NCBI GenBank assembly: GCA_030431825.1
Contig: JAUIIJ010000032.1
Coordinates: 1-58,184, forward strand
Direction: 5' to 3'
Length of the DNA stretch: 58,184 nt
Source of the DNA: Alphaproteobacteria bacterium
GTDB lineage: Bacteria > Pseudomonadota > Alphaproteobacteria > Rhodobacterales > Rhodobacteraceae
Below the pieces are notes generated by a model. It worked only from the letters and a program-made list of their open reading frames with translations, made no database searches and was not told the DNA's origin. This document shows, one piece after another, positions 36,660-45,483 of this stretch. The first letter of the stretch is position 1, and the number at the start of each line of letters is the position of its first letter. A program made the translations under genes and the position numbers.

Positions 36660-37967
36660 ATGGCCCGCGACACCCTGACCGGAAGCCGTATCCGCGAACG
36701 CAGGTCGATTGCGGGTATGCGGCAGGCCGATCTTGCCCGGCAGGTAGGAATTTCGGCCTCGTACCTCAACCTGATCGAGCATAACCGACGCAGGATCGGC
36801 GGCAAGCTTCTGCTCGATATCGCGCAGATCCTGGGGGTCGAGCCTTCGATGCTGACGCAGGGCGCAGAGGCGGCATTGATCGCGACCCTGCGCGAGGCGG
36901 CCGCTGATGCCGGACCCGTGGCGGCCGAGATCGACAGGGCCGACGAATTTGCCGGCCGTTTTCCGGGATGGGCCGAGGTTCTGGCTGCCGGGCATCGGCG
37001 CATCGCATCGCTGGAGCGGGCCGTGGAAACTCTGTCTGATCGCCTGACGCATGATCCGCAGCTTGCGGCGTCGCTGCACGAAGTGCTGTCCACAGCGGCC
37101 GCGATTCGGTCCACCGCCTCGATCCTTGCCGAAACCGGAGAACTCGAACAGGAGTGGCGTGAGCGGTTCCACAAGAATCTGAACGAAGACAGCCTGCGCC
37201 TGGCGGAGAGCAGCAAGGCGCTGGTCACCTATCTCGACGAAAGCGAAAACGCCGATGAACGGCGCGGCTCGCCACAGGAAGAGGTCGAGGCGTTTGTCGC
37301 CCGCTGCGGCTTTCACTTTGTCGATCTGGAGGACGGCACGTCCGAGCCCGAAGCCCTTGCAGACGACGCGCCCGAACTGACATCGCGTGCGGCCCGGTTG
37401 ATCGCCGCCGAAGTTCTGTCGCGCTATGCCAAAGACGCGCGGGCCATGCCGCTGGGCGAATTCCGCGAGGCGATCGCCGGGGTCGGCCCGGATCCGGTCG
37501 CGCTGGCCCAGGTCTTTGGCGCGGAGTTGTCGGCGGTGTTTCGTCGCCTCGCCGCGATGCCGGACGATGTCTTGTCCGGCGATGTGGGGCTTGTGGTCTG
37601 CGATGCCTCCGGGAGCATCCTTTATCGCAAGCAGATCGAAGGATTTGCGCTGCCGCGTTTCGGCGCATCCTGTCCGTTATGGCCGGTTTTTACGGCACTC
37701 AGCCGACCGCTGATGCCGGTGCGTCGCCGTGTGTCGCAACTGGGGCGTTCCGCGATGCTCTTTGATTGCATGGCAATCGCGCAACCCGTCGGTACACCGC
37801 TTTTCGATGAAGACCCGCTCTATCAGTCGACGATGCTGATCCTTCCGATCTCGGGGAACGGGGCGGACCAGGCACCGGTGCAACCGGTCGGCAGCAGCTG
37901 TCGGGTTTGTCCGCGTTCCGACTGCCGTGCCCGTCGTGAACCCTCGATCCTGAGTGAAGGCTTTTGA
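36660..37967 (+). CDS. XRE-family transcriptional regulator of the RamB/ScfR short-chain fatty acid type
   Basis: 435 aa from ATG 36660 (GGAG about 11 nt upstream). HTH_XRE at residues 8-60 (RQADLARQVGISASYLNLIE). The middle resembles the degenerate IrrE-like segment of this family. The C-terminal DUF2083-type domain has RFGASCPLWPVFTALSRPL and a terminal Cys cluster SCRVCPRSDCRARRE. Relatives RamB and ScfR control acetate/propionate metabolism genes (glyoxylate shunt, propionyl-CoA use) in response to acyl-CoA status. Next to an acyl-CoA synthetase and a transporter-fused kinase, a carbon-source regulator is likely. Confidence 0.85.
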   Translation: MARDTLTGSRIRERRSIAGMRQADLARQVGISASYLNLIEHNRRRIGGKLLLDIAQILGVEPSMLTQGAEAALIATLREAAADAGPVAAEIDRADEFAGRFPGWAEVLAAGHRRIASLERAVETLSDRLTHDPQLAASLHEVLSTAAAIRSTASILAETGELEQEWRERFHKNLNEDSLRLAESSKALVTYLDESENADERRGSPQEEVEAFVARCGFHFVDLEDGTSEPEALADDAPELTSRAARLIAAEVLSRYAKDARAMPLGEFREAIAGVGPDPVALAQVFGAELSAVFRRLAAMPDDVLSGDVGLVVCDASGSILYRKQIEGFALPRFGASCPLWPVFTALSRPLMPVRRRVSQLGRSAMLFDCMAIAQPVGTPLFDEDPLYQSTMLILPISGNGADQAPVQPVGSSCRVCPRSDCRARREPSILSEGF

Positions 37968-38051
37968 CAGGGTTATGAAAGCAAGGTTAGGTTGGCTGGA
38001 AAAACAATAAAGTTGCGCGGCAAGCGCGCGCCCTGGGGAGGAACGGCGCAT

Positions 38052-38432
38052 ATGGGGCGACATGTCCTGCTGATCGAGGATGAACCGAACATCATCGAGG
38101 CTATCAGATTCCTGCTCACCCGCGACGGGTGGGACGTCGGGACGCATTCCGACGGGTCGGACGCGATTGAAGTCATTCAGGCGGCCTCGCCGGATCTCGT
38201 CATTCTGGACCTGATGCTGCCGGGCAAGAGCGGCATGGAGATCCTGCGCGGCCTGCGCGAGATTCCCGCGCTTGCCGGTCTGCCGGTGCTGATGCTGACG
38301 GCGCGGGGGCAATCGCGTGACCGGGACATGGCGGAAAAGGCCGGGGTAAGCCGCTTCATGACCAAGCCGTTTTCGAACGCCGAAGTTCTGACAGCGGTGC
38401 GCGACCTGCTGGCACATGCGTCGCGGCAATGA
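38052..38432 (+). CDS. Stand-alone response regulator receiver
   Basis: 126 aa from ATG 38052, ribosome site GGAGGA. A CheY-type receiver only: acidic pair in LLIEDEP (D10, E11), phospho-acceptor D53 in VILDLMLPGKSG, Thr83 region LTARG, and K105 in FMTKPF. No output domain, so it must act by protein contact or in a phosphorelay. It is co-transcribed with the two-helix protein and the histidine kinase (ATGA overlap downstream). Confidence 0.93.
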   Translation: MGRHVLLIEDEPNIIEAIRFLLTRDGWDVGTHSDGSDAIEVIQAASPDLVILDLMLPGKSGMEILRGLREIPALAGLPVLMLTARGQSRDRDMAEKAGVSRFMTKPFSNAEVLTAVRDLLAHASRQ

Positions 38433-38737
38433 CACAGGGTCGCGCCGATGGTGATCCTGCCGTCCAGATGCAGCCATCGGTGTTTCTGGAACGCCAGAGT
38501 TACCGCCGCCGTCGGCTGATGGATGCCGCGCGCATTCTGCCGCTCCTGGGGGCGGTGCTCTTCGCGCTGCCGCTGCTGTGGCCCTCGGTGCCGGACGGCA
38601 CGGCGCAAGATGCGGGCGTCACCATGTCGGCGGCCATCGTTTATGTCTTTTCGGTCTGGGTCGCGCTGATCGTCGCGATTCTGATTTTCGGCAGGATGAC
38701 GCGGGCCTGGTCGCGTCCGGGTGACGCACGGAGGTGA
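38429..38737 (+). CDS. Small two-helix membrane protein between receiver and kinase genes
   Basis: 102 aa, start overlapping the receiver stop by 4 nt. Cytoplasmic basic segment (FLERQSYRRRRLMDAAR), membrane helices at about 35-52 (ILPLLGAVLFALPLLW) and 69-88 (IVYVFSVWVALIVAILIF). Small membrane proteins of this kind are often co-encoded with SSS-domain kinases and transporters (compare the small YhdT/DUF485-type partners of solute:Na symporters), but this one does not clearly match them. It probably pairs with the downstream kinase. Confidence 0.8.
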   Translation: MTQGRADGDPAVQMQPSVFLERQSYRRRRLMDAARILPLLGAVLFALPLLWPSVPDGTAQDAGVTMSAAIVYVFSVWVALIVAILIFGRMTRAWSRPGDARR

Positions 38738-38741
38738 CAGG

Positions 38742-41420
38742 GTGGCGTCGCTGAACCTGCTTGTCCTAGTGTGTCTCGGATACGTCGTGATGCTTTTCAT
38801 CGTCGCCTTTGTCGCCGACCGGCTGGCGGCGCGGGGGCGCAGCCGCTGGTTGCATACGCCGCTGATCTATACGCTGTCGCTGTCGATCTATTGCACCGCG
38901 TGGACGTTTTATGGCGCGGTCGGCTATGCGACGCGTTCGGGGCTCGAATTCGTGACGATCTATCTTGGCCCGACGCTGGTCATGGTGGGATGGTGGTGGG
39001 GCCTGCGCAAGCTGGTGCGCATCGGGCGGAGCCAGCGGGTGACATCGATCGCCGACCTGATCTCGTCGCGGTACGGCAAGTCGAATTCGCTGGCGATCTG
39101 CGTGACCCTTCTGGCGGTGATCGGTGTCACGCCCTATATCGCGCTGCAACTGCAATCGATCACCCTGTCGTTCTCGATATTCGCCGAAGCAGACCCCGGC
39201 AGCGTCTACAGCGACGGCGCCAGCGTGTTCTACGTGGCATCGGGACTGGCGGTTTTCGCAATCCTCTTCGGAACGCGCAACCTGGATGCCAACGAACGCC
39301 ATCATGGCGTGGTGACGGCTGTTGCGCTTGAGGCGATTGTCAAGTTGTTGGCGTTGCTGGCCGTCGGCGCCTTTGTGGTCTGGGAACTGGCGGGCGGTAT
39401 CGGTCCGGTCATGGCCCAGATCGATGCATCCGAGATTGGCCGGTGGAATGTCGCGTCCGGACGATGGATCACGTTCACCTTTCTGTCCGCCGCCGCCTTT
39501 GTCTGCCTGCCACGCATGTTTCAGGTGCTGGTGGTCGAAAACAGCGACGAACGGCATCTGCGCACGGCGGCATGGGCGTTTCCGCTCTACCTGTTTCTGA
39601 TGAGTCTCTTCGTCATCCCCATCGCGGTGGTGGGGCTGGACCTGATGCCCGAAGGCGCCAATCCCGACCTCTTCGTGCTGACGGTGCCGCTGAGCCAGGG
39701 GCGCGAGGGGCTGGCGATGCTGTCGTTTCTCGGGGGATTCTCGTCCGCGACCTCAATGGTCATCGTCGCCGCAATGGCGTTGTCGACGATGGTGTCCAAC
39801 CACGTGGTGATGCCGATCTGGCTGTCCTGGCATGGAGAGGGTGCCTCGGTATCGGGAGATGTGCGCAACGTTGTCCTGCTGGCGCGGCGCATCTCGATCG
39901 CGGGCGTTCTGGCGTTGGGCTACTTTTATTACCGGCTTTCCGGTGGGGGTGACGCGCTCGTTTCGATCGGTCTCATCGCCTTTGCAGGGATCGCGCAGAT
40001 CCTGCCGGCCCTGGTCGGTGGGCTGTTCTGGCGTGGTGCCACGCGGACCGGTGCGCTTGTGGGGCTCGTGCTGGGCTTTGCCGTGTGGCTGTATACGCTC
40101 TTGCTGCCGGAACTCGGCGGCAATTTCCTCTCTGACAGCGTGATCCGGGACGGACCGTTCGGCATCGGCTGGCTCAGGCCGCTGGCCATGTTCGGTGCCG
40201 ACGACCTTGATCCCGTGGTGCATTCGGTGATGTGGAGCCTTCTGCTGAATGCCGCGGGATTCTGCATCGTATCGCTGGTGACCTTTCCAAGTCCGCTCGA
40301 GCGTTTGCAGGCCGCACAATTCGTCAATGTTTTCGATCATTCCGTTGCACCCAGGGGCTGGACCGGCTCCATCGGCCAGAGCGAAGATCTGATGATCATG
40401 TCGCAGCGCATCCTCGGCGCGCAACAGGCGCAGGACCTGTTCCACCGCGAGGCCGAGGCGCAGGGGCAGCGGGGATACCTGCCCGAGCCAAGCCCGGCAT
40501 TCCTGACGCGGCTGGAGCGCGAGTTGTCGGGATCGGTCGGTGCGGCCACCGCTCATGCGATGATCGGACAGATCGTCGGAGGCTCGTCGGTCTCGGTCGA
40601 GGACCTGCTGGCGGTGGCAGACGAAAGCGCGCAACTGCTGGAATATTCCGGCAAGCTCGAGGCCAAGTCCGCAGAACTCAGCAAAACGGCGCGTCAATTG
40701 CGCGAGGCGAATGCCAAGCTGACCCAACTGTCGGTGCAGAAGGATGCGTTTCTCAGCCAGGTCAGCCATGAACTGCGAACGCCGATGACCTCGATCAGCG
40801 CCTTTTCCGAGATACTCCGCGACACCGATGGGCTGGGAGAAGCGGACAAGACACATTACGCGACGATCATTCACGACGAAGCACTGCGCCTGACGCGGCT
40901 GCTGAACGATCTGCTCGACCTCAGCGTTCTGGAAAGTGGTCAGGTCAGCCTGAACATGCGGAGCGGGCAACTGTTCGAGGTGCTCGACAGGGCAGAAGCC
41001 GCCGCGTTGGCAGGGTCGGAGCGCCCGCTGCTGGTGAGGCGACAACGGGACGAGGAACAGTTCGCCCTTCATACCGATCTCGACCGGCTGGCACAGGTGT
41101 TCATCAACCTGATTGCCAACGCCCAGAAATACTGCAACGCCGATCACCCCGAGTTGCGGATCAAGGTGCGCGCGGTTTCGGACCGATTGCTTGTCGATTT
41201 CGTCGACAACGGCAGCGGCATACCGCCCGATTCCCGCGCGGTGATCTTTGAAAAGTTCACGCGCGTGAGTGGTGAAAAGGCCGGTGGCGCGGGGCTCGGG
41301 CTGGCGATCAGCCGGGAGATCATGCAGCGCCTTGACGGCAATGTCAGCTATCTGCCGGGGAAATCGGGCGGTGCGTTTCGGGTGATGCTCCCGCTGGGCG
41401 CGAGGGTCGCGGCGCAATAA
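38742..41420 (+). CDS. Sodium/solute-symporter-fused sensor histidine kinase
   Basis: 892 aa from GTG 38742, chosen because GGAGG lies 7 nt upstream. The N-terminal ~530 residues form a SSS-family transporter domain with about 12-13 helices (TAWTFYGAVGYATRSGLEFV, SIADLISSRYGKSNSLAICV, FLGGFSSATSMVIVAAMALS). A linker with a coiled coil follows (SGKLEAKSAELSKTARQLRE). HisKA has H676 in QVSHELRTPMTSISAF; HATPase has FINLIANAQKYCNADH, VDFVDNGSGIPPDSR and EKAGGAGLGLAIS. The design is like CbrA/CrbS kinases that sense acetate, histidine or similar solutes. Probably phosphorylates the receiver at 38052. Confidence 0.94.
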   Translation: MASLNLLVLVCLGYVVMLFIVAFVADRLAARGRSRWLHTPLIYTLSLSIYCTAWTFYGAVGYATRSGLEFVTIYLGPTLVMVGWWWGLRKLVRIGRSQRVTSIADLISSRYGKSNSLAICVTLLAVIGVTPYIALQLQSITLSFSIFAEADPGSVYSDGASVFYVASGLAVFAILFGTRNLDANERHHGVVTAVALEAIVKLLALLAVGAFVVWELAGGIGPVMAQIDASEIGRWNVASGRWITFTFLSAAAFVCLPRMFQVLVVENSDERHLRTAAWAFPLYLFLMSLFVIPIAVVGLDLMPEGANPDLFVLTVPLSQGREGLAMLSFLGGFSSATSMVIVAAMALSTMVSNHVVMPIWLSWHGEGASVSGDVRNVVLLARRISIAGVLALGYFYYRLSGGGDALVSIGLIAFAGIAQILPALVGGLFWRGATRTGALVGLVLGFAVWLYTLLLPELGGNFLSDSVIRDGPFGIGWLRPLAMFGADDLDPVVHSVMWSLLLNAAGFCIVSLVTFPSPLERLQAAQFVNVFDHSVAPRGWTGSIGQSEDLMIMSQRILGAQQAQDLFHREAEAQGQRGYLPEPSPAFLTRLERELSGSVGAATAHAMIGQIVGGSSVSVEDLLAVADESAQLLEYSGKLEAKSAELSKTARQLREANAKLTQLSVQKDAFLSQVSHELRTPMTSISAFSEILRDTDGLGEADKTHYATIIHDEALRLTRLLNDLLDLSVLESGQVSLNMRSGQLFEVLDRAEAAALAGSERPLLVRRQRDEEQFALHTDLDRLAQVFINLIANAQKYCNADHPELRIKVRAVSDRLLVDFVDNGSGIPPDSRAVIFEKFTRVSGEKAGGAGLGLAISREIMQRLDGNVSYLPGKSGGAFRVMLPLGARVAAQ

Positions 41421-41497
41421 CACACGGCGTAAAGCTCTTCGTAACCAACCCTGCGCTAGACCGGAAACAATATCGTTGCACGAGCAGGCCGAAATTC

Positions 41498-42619
41498 ATG
41501 GGTACCTCCGGGTCAAATTCTGCGCTGAAACGCAAGACGGACACCAACCGCGCAAGCGGCGCGACGGTCGGCAGAACCGCGGCCGGCGCGCTGCGGCTGG
41601 GTGTCGCGCGGGCTTCCGCCAACCTGTTCGATCTTGTGGTCTCGGTCATCGGCATCCGGCAATCGCGGGTGGACCAGGAGGCGGTCGAGCAGAACCTTGC
41701 CGACGCCAGGTTGTTGGTTCTGCTGGATGGGCCCGACGGGTTGACCGGTGCCATCGTTCTGGATCGGGTGCTGGTCGTCGCGCTGGTGCAGCAGCAGACG
41801 ATGGGGCGCGTCACGGCTGGCGCGCCGGACGATCGCCCGTTCACCGCAACCGACGCGGCGATGGTTGCGCCGCTGGTGGATGGGATGCTCGAGCGGGCCG
41901 CCAAGCTGGCCGAGGTGCCGGCAGATCAGAACTGCCTGACCGGGTTCCGTTTCGGGGCGCGGGTCGAGGACAAGCGGGCGGCCATGCTGGCGCTGGATGC
42001 GGATACCTATCGGACTTTCGATCTGACGCTCGAGCTTGATGGAGGTGTGCTGCAGGGGGAAATGTGCCTGATCCTGCCGGAACCGAAACCGCAGACCGAG
42101 ACCGGCAAGGAGGTTGCTGCCGCGCAGGATGCGCCAACGCTGGGGCAGGCGATTGGAATCGCGCGCGCCGATCTGGTGGCGGTTCTGTCGCGCGTGCGCG
42201 TCCCGCTGGCGGAATTGTCCAGGATGCAGCCGGGCGACATGCTGCCGCTGGTGCAGGAACGGTTGGATCGGGTCGAGCTTGTTTCGATCTCGGGGCAGAA
42301 GATCGCGATCGGCCGTCTGGGTCAGTCCGGTGGATTGCGCGCCCTGCGTTTGAACGAAATTCGCACGCCGATGCAGGGCGATCAGGAGAGCTTTGCGAGC
42401 GGTCTTGCCAGAAAGGCCGCTTTGGATGACCCGATGACGGTGGACGGTCATCTGGTCGAAGCGCAGGCCGGGCCCGTCGATGTGCACGTGGACCCCGCCG
42501 CCGAAAGCGAAGAGGACAGTTTTTCGGGGATGAGCGCGGAAGATGCCGCGGTGGAGATCTCCGCGCTTGCCGGGCTGGACGCCGAAGAGGTTGACGAACT
42601 CAGGGAGGCTGCAGGGTGA
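41498..42619 (+). CDS. Orphan FliM/FliN C-terminal (SpoA) domain protein
   Basis: 373 aa. Residues 1-230 are not clearly assigned. At about 235-305 is a surface-presentation-of-antigen (SpoA) domain as in FliM/FliN: IARADLVAVLSRVRVPLAEL, GDMLPLVQERLDRVELVSIS, KIAIGRLGQSGGLRALRLNE. The C-terminal 60 residues are acidic (PAAESEEDSFSGMSAEDAAV). FliM/FliN form the flagellar C-ring, the target of CheY-P. No flagellar genes are near. Position behind a receiver and kinase raises the idea that it is an output partner; not proven. Weak ribosome site. Confidence 0.75.
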   Translation: MGTSGSNSALKRKTDTNRASGATVGRTAAGALRLGVARASANLFDLVVSVIGIRQSRVDQEAVEQNLADARLLVLLDGPDGLTGAIVLDRVLVVALVQQQTMGRVTAGAPDDRPFTATDAAMVAPLVDGMLERAAKLAEVPADQNCLTGFRFGARVEDKRAAMLALDADTYRTFDLTLELDGGVLQGEMCLILPEPKPQTETGKEVAAAQDAPTLGQAIGIARADLVAVLSRVRVPLAELSRMQPGDMLPLVQERLDRVELVSISGQKIAIGRLGQSGGLRALRLNEIRTPMQGDQESFASGLARKAALDDPMTVDGHLVEAQAGPVDVHVDPAAESEEDSFSGMSAEDAAVEISALAGLDAEEVDELREAAG

Positions 42620-42626
42620 GCTCTGG

Positions 42627-43061
42627 CTAGGCGTCCCCGTCCTGGTGCAATTGTTCGAGCGTCGGGCGCAGCCCCTCGAGCTGATAACCCGCCGCCGAGA
42701 CGTCTGCGAGAATGTCATCGGCGCTGCGTGTCGCAGCTTGCCCCAGGGCCCAGACCACCGAACACCTGGTTCCCGACGCACAATAGGCCAGCACCGCCCC
42801 TCCGGCTGATGCGACCAGTTCCGCCTGGCGCGCAACGTTCTCGGGGGTCATGGTCTGATGCGTCAGCGGCAGGACTTCAAATCGCAAGCCGGCATCGCGC
42901 ACTGCGGCCCCGATCGCCTCGGCCTGATGACTTGGCGGCACTTCGCTGTCAGGTCGGTTGCAGATCACGAGTTTGATCCCGGCCTCGGAAAGCGCGGGTA
43001 CGTCTTCGACCGAGATTTGTGGCGAGACGGAATAGTCGGGGGATAAGCTGCGCAGGTCCAT
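42627..43061 (-). CDS. TIGR01244/DUF442-family rhodanese-like phosphatase/sulfur transferase
   Basis: 144 aa from ATG 43061. Family pattern: LSPDYSVSPQISVEDVPALS, GIKLVICNRPDSEVPPSHQA, VLPLTHQTMTPENVARQAEL and the active-site loop AYCASGTRCSVVWAL with its Cys. It belongs to the Blh/DUF442 group (beta-lactamase hydrolase-like) of small dual-specificity-phosphatase or sulfurtransferase proteins that often act in sulfide oxidation; here it stands alone. Convergent with the SpoA gene, 7 nt apart. Confidence 0.88.
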   Translation of the reverse strand: MDLRSLSPDYSVSPQISVEDVPALSEAGIKLVICNRPDSEVPPSHQAEAIGAAVRDAGLRFEVLPLTHQTMTPENVARQAELVASAGGAVLAYCASGTRCSVVWALGQAATRSADDILADVSAAGYQLEGLRPTLEQLHQDGDA

Positions 43062-43540
43062 GCCCCGCTGTTTACGCGCGCTCCGGCAGGCTGTCCAGTC
43101 GGCAAACGATCCGATGGGCACGCATGTCTGACGACACAGTGGGAACGGTGAGCGGGTGCATGGGCCGCATCGCACACAGTCACTCTGCCGCTCTACGCAT
43201 TGAGAGCTTGCGCAACAGGCCAGCCCCCAATCGCTCCGTATCGCAGCACGATCGGGATGTTCGGTCATGACATCCGCAGAGCTGGTATCGGTACGCCCTC
43301 GCAGTGCTGGTCCGTGCGGGGCGTTTTCCATCGATTGCGGCGATCATTGTCTGCCGGTTTGACCTGTATCAAGGCAACCACGCCCGTCGGATGCGAGATC
43401 TGTAAAAAAGAGAAGAATCACCTTGGGGTTGTGCAACTTTTCTGAGAACATGACAGGGTGGTGCATCTGTTTTGTGTGACGGTGTTGTGCAGCCGTTACG
43501 ATTAAGGTGTACCGATGGCGAACCATTCGGGGGAAATGAG
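43062..43540. other. Intergenic region before the 71-aa gene
   Basis: 479 nt without a supportable gene; the open frames on both strands have no ribosome site or family features. The right end holds three near-copies of a short motif (TTGTGCA at 43429, TGGTGCA at 43459, TTGTGCA at 43485) before the downstream gene, too short to name. Confidence 0.45.
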
Positions 43541-43756
43541 ATGAACATCGACGAGTTGCAACTCAGGGCAGAGCATCTGGAAGAGCGGATCTCTGCGGCC
43601 AAGGCCGAAACGCGAATTGCGCTTCAGCCCCAGTTTTCAAGCGTTCTGAGCAAGATCGCCGCAGAAGGCGCCAGGGTGCCGAGGCGGATGCGTCAGCTGG
43701 ACGCGGCATTGCTCGACGAAGCGATCGAAGCGCGCTTTGACAACATGCCTGTCTGA
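43541..43756 (+). CDS. Small hypothetical protein, helical
   Basis: 71 aa with a good purine-rich site (GGGGGAAATGAG). No recognised family. Sequence begins MNIDELQLRAEHLEERISAA, is mostly charged helix with a coiled-coil look to residue 40, then a basic patch (EGARVPRRMRQL) and an acidic end. No signal peptide or membrane segment. It could be a small nucleoid or adaptor protein; unassigned. Confidence 0.65.
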   Translation: MNIDELQLRAEHLEERISAAKAETRIALQPQFSSVLSKIAAEGARVPRRMRQLDAALLDEAIEARFDNMPV

Positions 43757-43760
43757 ACGT

Positions 43761-43979
43761 CTAACCCAGCATCACACCCACGACGACGAGCATCAGTCCG
43801 ATCACCGACAGGAAAAGCGCGCCAATGTTCATCGGCAGCACCGATTGCAACGTGGCGCGCATCTCGTCGTCGGGGAGCTTGGCCCGCCGTGCCTTGGCGA
43901 CGCGCAGGATGCACCATATCAGGCCGACAAGACCGGCAAGTGACACCGCCGCACCAACCCAGACCATTGTTTCAAACAT
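43761..43979 (-). CDS. Small hypothetical two-helix membrane protein
   Basis: 72 aa. Helices at about 4-26 (TMVWVGAAVSLAGLVGLIWC) and 50-71 (MNIGALFLSVIGLMLVVVGV) joined by a charged loop (RVAKARRAKLPDDEMRATLQ). It ends 5 nt from the convergent 71-aa gene. GGGGGCGGC precedes ATG 43979. No family recognised. The 157-nt gap to gapR shows nothing else. Confidence 0.7.
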   Translation of the reverse strand: MFETMVWVGAAVSLAGLVGLIWCILRVAKARRAKLPDDEMRATLQSVLPMNIGALFLSVIGLMLVVVGVMLG

Positions 43980-44136
43980 GCCGCCCCCGGGGAATTGTCC
44001 ATTGCGACGCGCCTAGCGGATCGACCGGCCATGCGCAACAGGCTTCAATGCCGCGCGCGACGGTTTGAGCCTTGCAGCGGGACCGGGGCAGCGTTATCCC
44101 GCAGGCTCTGACATCCAATGATCCACGGAGCCCGCA

Positions 44137-44394
44137 ATGAGCGATACCAATACCGATACCTCCTATCGAGTGACTGCCGATGAATTGCGCCAGTTCATCG
44201 AGCGGGTGGAGCGGCTGGAAGCGGAAAAGCAAGACATCGCCGATCAGCAGAAGGAAGTGATGGCAGAGGCCAAGGCGCGCGGCTACGACACCAAGGTCAT
44301 GCGCAAGGTCATCGCCCTGCGCAAGCGTGACAAGGACGACATCGCCGAAGAAGAGGCGATCCTGGAAATGTACAAGGAAGCCCTCGGAATGTAA
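44137..44394 (+). CDS. gapR: Nucleoid-associated protein GapR (DUF2312)
   Basis: 85 aa, the standard length. The DUF2312 body is TADELRQFIERVERLEAEKQ, QQKEVMAEAKARGYDTKVMR and KVIALRKRDKDDIAEEEAIL. GapR is an essential or important alphaproteobacterial DNA-binding protein that clamps overtwisted DNA ahead of replication and transcription forks. It is convergent with modC, only 3 nt apart. Confidence 0.97.
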   Translation: MSDTNTDTSYRVTADELRQFIERVERLEAEKQDIADQQKEVMAEAKARGYDTKVMRKVIALRKRDKDDIAEEEAILEMYKEALGM

Positions 44395-44397
44395 GGG

Positions 44398-45483
44398 CTA
44401 TCCCGCCCCGACATCGGTGCGCGCGATTGAGACCGACTTGATGACCGCGTGGATGGGATCGCCGGGTTGCAGGGCCATCGCATCGGCGGATCTGCGGGTG
44501 ATGCGCGCGAGCAGGCGATCCTCGCCGCATTGCATCTGGACGATGACGCCCGGCCCGTCGCCTTCGCGAAGGGCGAGGATCGTTGCCGAGAGAATGTTCA
44601 GCGCCGACAGCCCGCGTGGCAGTTCACGCGACAGGATCACATCATGCGCCAGGATACGCACGCGCGTGGCAGTGCCCGGCGGCGTCTCCATCTCTGGCAG
44701 GAACAGTCGCCCGCCGGACACGGCGAGTTCGGTCAGCCCGTCGTGATGATGCCGTGCGACGGTGGCCGGCAGAACGGCACCGGCCTCGCGCACGCCAAGC
44801 TGGCGCACCATGTCGGGATCGGACAGCACCTGTTCGGCGGGGCCCGATCGCGTGACGCGGCCGTTTTCTAGGACAACGACGGTGGTTGCGAGGCGGGCGA
44901 CCTCGGCGACCGAATGGCTCACATAGAGGATCGGGATGTCGGTATGATCGCGCAGCCGTTCGAGAAAGGGCAGGATCTCGGCCTTGCGTGCAGAGTCGAG
45001 CGCGGCGAGCGGCTCGTCCATGAGCAGGATCCGGGGCTGTGACAGCAGCGCGCGCCCGATTGCCACCCGCTGTTTCTCGCCCCCCGACAGGGCTCCGGGG
45101 CGACGATCCAGAAGATCGGATATTCCGAGCAACTCGCTGACCTCGGCAAGCGTGGTGCGTGGCGCGGCACTGGCGAAACGCGCGCCATAGGTCAGGTTCT
45201 GGCGCACCGAAAGGTGAGGAAACAGCCTGCCGTCCTGAAAGACATAGCCGACGCGGCGTTTGCGGGTGGGAACCGCATGGCCGGATCGGGTGTCGAGCAC
45301 CAGTTGCCCGTCAAGTGAGATGCGCGCGCTGTCTGGGGTCAGCAGGCCCGCGACCGCATTGATGACCGTTGTCTTGCCGGCACCGGATCGGCCGAACAGG
45401 GCGGTGACGCCACCGGGTGCCTGAAACGCGATCTCCAGGTTCAGAGCCCCGAGACGATGGCGCATGTCGACCGAGAGGCTCAT
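44398..45483 (-). CDS. modC: Molybdate ABC transporter ATP-binding protein
   Basis: 361 aa from ATG 45483, overlapping the modB stop (ATGA). Walker A GRSGAGKT at 31-38, Q-loop YVFQDGRLFPHLSVRQNL, signature LSGGEKQRVAIGRALL, Walker B ILLMDEPLAAL, H-loop LYVSHSVAEV. The C-terminal ~100 residues are a TOBE/Mop oxyanion-binding domain (LSALNILSATILALREGDGP, LLARITRRSADAMALQPGD). It drives molybdate uptake for molybdoenzymes. Confidence 0.96.
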   Translation of the reverse strand: MSLSVDMRHRLGALNLEIAFQAPGGVTALFGRSGAGKTTVINAVAGLLTPDSARISLDGQLVLDTRSGHAVPTRKRRVGYVFQDGRLFPHLSVRQNLTYGARFASAAPRTTLAEVSELLGISDLLDRRPGALSGGEKQRVAIGRALLSQPRILLMDEPLAALDSARKAEILPFLERLRDHTDIPILYVSHSVAEVARLATTVVVLENGRVTRSGPAEQVLSDPDMVRQLGVREAGAVLPATVARHHHDGLTELAVSGGRLFLPEMETPPGTATRVRILAHDVILSRELPRGLSALNILSATILALREGDGPGVIVQMQCGEDRLLARITRRSADAMALQPGDPIHAVIKSVSIARTDVGAG

